Assembly: GCA_035652495.1 (NCBI GenBank)
Contig: DASRDS010000074.1
Coordinates: 1-31,946 of the forward strand
Source of the DNA: DASRDS01 sp035652495
GTDB lineage: Bacteria > Gemmatimonadota > Gemmatimonadetes > Gemmatimonadales > Gemmatimonadaceae
Direction: 5' to 3'
Length of the DNA: 31,946 nucleotides
Made by a program: the position numbers and the translations under genes. The notes below the pieces were generated by a model. That model searched no databases. It was not told the DNA's origin and saw only the letters and a list, made by a program, of their open reading frames with translations. This document shows, one piece after another, positions 31,140 through 31,946 of the stretch (positions are counted from its first letter, which is position 1; each line of letters starts with the position of its first letter).

Positions 31140-31946
31140 TTGGCTGGCCGCGTAACCGTTCAGCTTGCCTTACTGGCCGCCCTGGCTGCCTGTCACAATG
31201 ACCACCCGACCACCCCGCATTTAGCCCCCGCGAGCTCGGTCACATTCACGCTCCCGACCACGCATTTCGTGGTCGGGGATTCGGCCTTGGCGACCGCGAG
31301 AGTCCTCGATGCCAACGGGGTTGTCATCGACAGCGCGCCGATCGTGTGGAGTAGCCTGCATACCGACGTTGCGACGGTTAGCAACTACGGCGAGATATAC
31401 GGCAAAGGGCCGGGCATCGCGCGCATCGTGGCGAAGTCCGGGGCTGTCGCGGACACCGTATCGATCACGGTCGACACAAAAGCCGCGATCTCGATCGATT
31501 CCATGGCTCCGAAGGCACTAATAGCCGGTCAACCAGCGACAATATATGGCCATCAATTCAGCAGTATACCGACAGCCACAGTGCTCAGAATTGGGGTTGA
31601 TTCCCTCGCTCCGACTAGCGCCGACTCGACGCATTTAGTGTTCGTTTTGCCGGATACGAGTTGCTCGCCAGCGGGTACGCGCACGGTCACCGTGAAATCG
31701 CGGGGATCGACCGCGGCGGTCATCGGACGATTCGCTCCCGGGTCGCCGCCGGTCACGATGCCTGTCGGCGGTGTCCAGTCGCTGCCGGCGGGGTGCATTC
31801 AGTTTGCGTCGAATCCGGCGGCGGCGAGCTACGTGATGATCGTCTCCGAGGTCACCGGGTCTCTCAACACGCCGTTTTCGTTTCAACTGACGCAGTCGCT
31901 CGGCGACAGTGCTCCACTTGGCTTTGGCGGGTACTCTCGAATTCGT
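31140..31946 (+). CDS. Ig-like lipoprotein, N-terminal part, runs off the window
   Basis: 269 codons are open from TTG 31140 to the window end, with no stop. The start gives a lipoprotein signal, LAGRVTVQLALLAALAAC, then HNDHPTTP. Residues about 35-115 are a Big2-type Ig domain (SSVTFTLPTTHFVVGDSALA, VWSSLHTDVATVSNYGEIYG, GIARIVAKSGAVADTVSITV). A TIG/IPT-like domain (about 120-195, SIDSMAPKALIAGQPATIYG) follows, then a third beta-rich segment beginning GCIQFASNPAAASYVMIVSE. Such N-termini often precede a large secreted enzyme or adhesin, but the rest is not visible. It is divergent from the TPR gene with 33 bases between the start codons. Confidence 0.75.
   Translation, partial: MAGRVTVQLALLAALAACHNDHPTTPHLAPASSVTFTLPTTHFVVGDSALATARVLDANGVVIDSAPIVWSSLHTDVATVSNYGEIYGKGPGIARIVAKSGAVADTVSITVDTKAAISIDSMAPKALIAGQPATIYGHQFSSIPTATVLRIGVDSLAPTSADSTHLVFVLPDTSCSPAGTRTVTVKSRGSTAAVIGRFAPGSPPVTMPVGGVQSLPAGCIQFASNPAAASYVMIVSEVTGSLNTPFSFQLTQSLGDSAPLGFGGYSRIR

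Overview
The window is GC-rich, densely coding bacterial DNA (28 protein genes, no gap above 300 bases, no RNA genes seen). It looks like a Gram-negative soil-type lineage, most likely Gemmatimonadota. The reasons are lipoproteins with a lipobox followed by a TGPN stretch, membrane Ser/Thr kinases of the LRERL...YEV type, many Big2-type Ig repeats, and outer-membrane barrel proteins. The assignment is an inference from style, not from a marker gene.

Left part (1-14031), ordinary accessory and housekeeping genes. A DinB-like gene cut by the window edge is translationally coupled to an XRE regulator. Divergent from it is a small Cro-like HTH gene followed by a GAF protein, and short inverted repeats lie in the shared promoter. 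Next come a class III aminotransferase, divergent from a response regulator/HD-GYP protein whose HD histidine is missing, a membrane Ser/Thr kinase with an LprI-like outer domain, a free methionine-(R)-sulfoxide reductase and an outer-membrane protein. A minus-strand operon follows (DUF72, DUF4337, zinc-ribbon membrane protein, exported protein). Then come a 56-residue acidic protein with its own terminator, a sensorless chemoreceptor-like protein, and a plus-strand operon (DinB protein, carboxylesterase, glycine-zipper protein, MetA-like barrel).

Right part (14057-31106), one long minus-strand cluster and the most unusual part. In transcription order it holds a cytoplasmic TPR protein with a transmembrane anchor; a membrane FHA protein; a Ser/Thr kinase fused through a membrane segment to a complete seven-blade RCC1 propeller; a 16-domain Ig lipoprotein; an exported TPR protein; an 11-domain Ig lipoprotein; a second exported TPR protein; and an 8-domain Ig lipoprotein. 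The last five genes are a tandemly duplicated Ig-TPR module. Stops and starts overlap by 4 bases within each Ig-TPR pair, and the first Ig gene starts inside the kinase gene. This suggests that an extracellular sensor (the propeller), a phospho-signal pathway (kinase plus FHA) and surface Ig fibres with TPR helpers are made together. That is inferred from gene order.

Far right (31140-31946), divergent from the TPR gene, is the start of another Ig-like lipoprotein that begins with TTG and runs off the window. Several genes in the left part have a TANNNT box 6-8 bases before the start codon, which suggests leaderless transcripts. Others have good Shine-Dalgarno sites.
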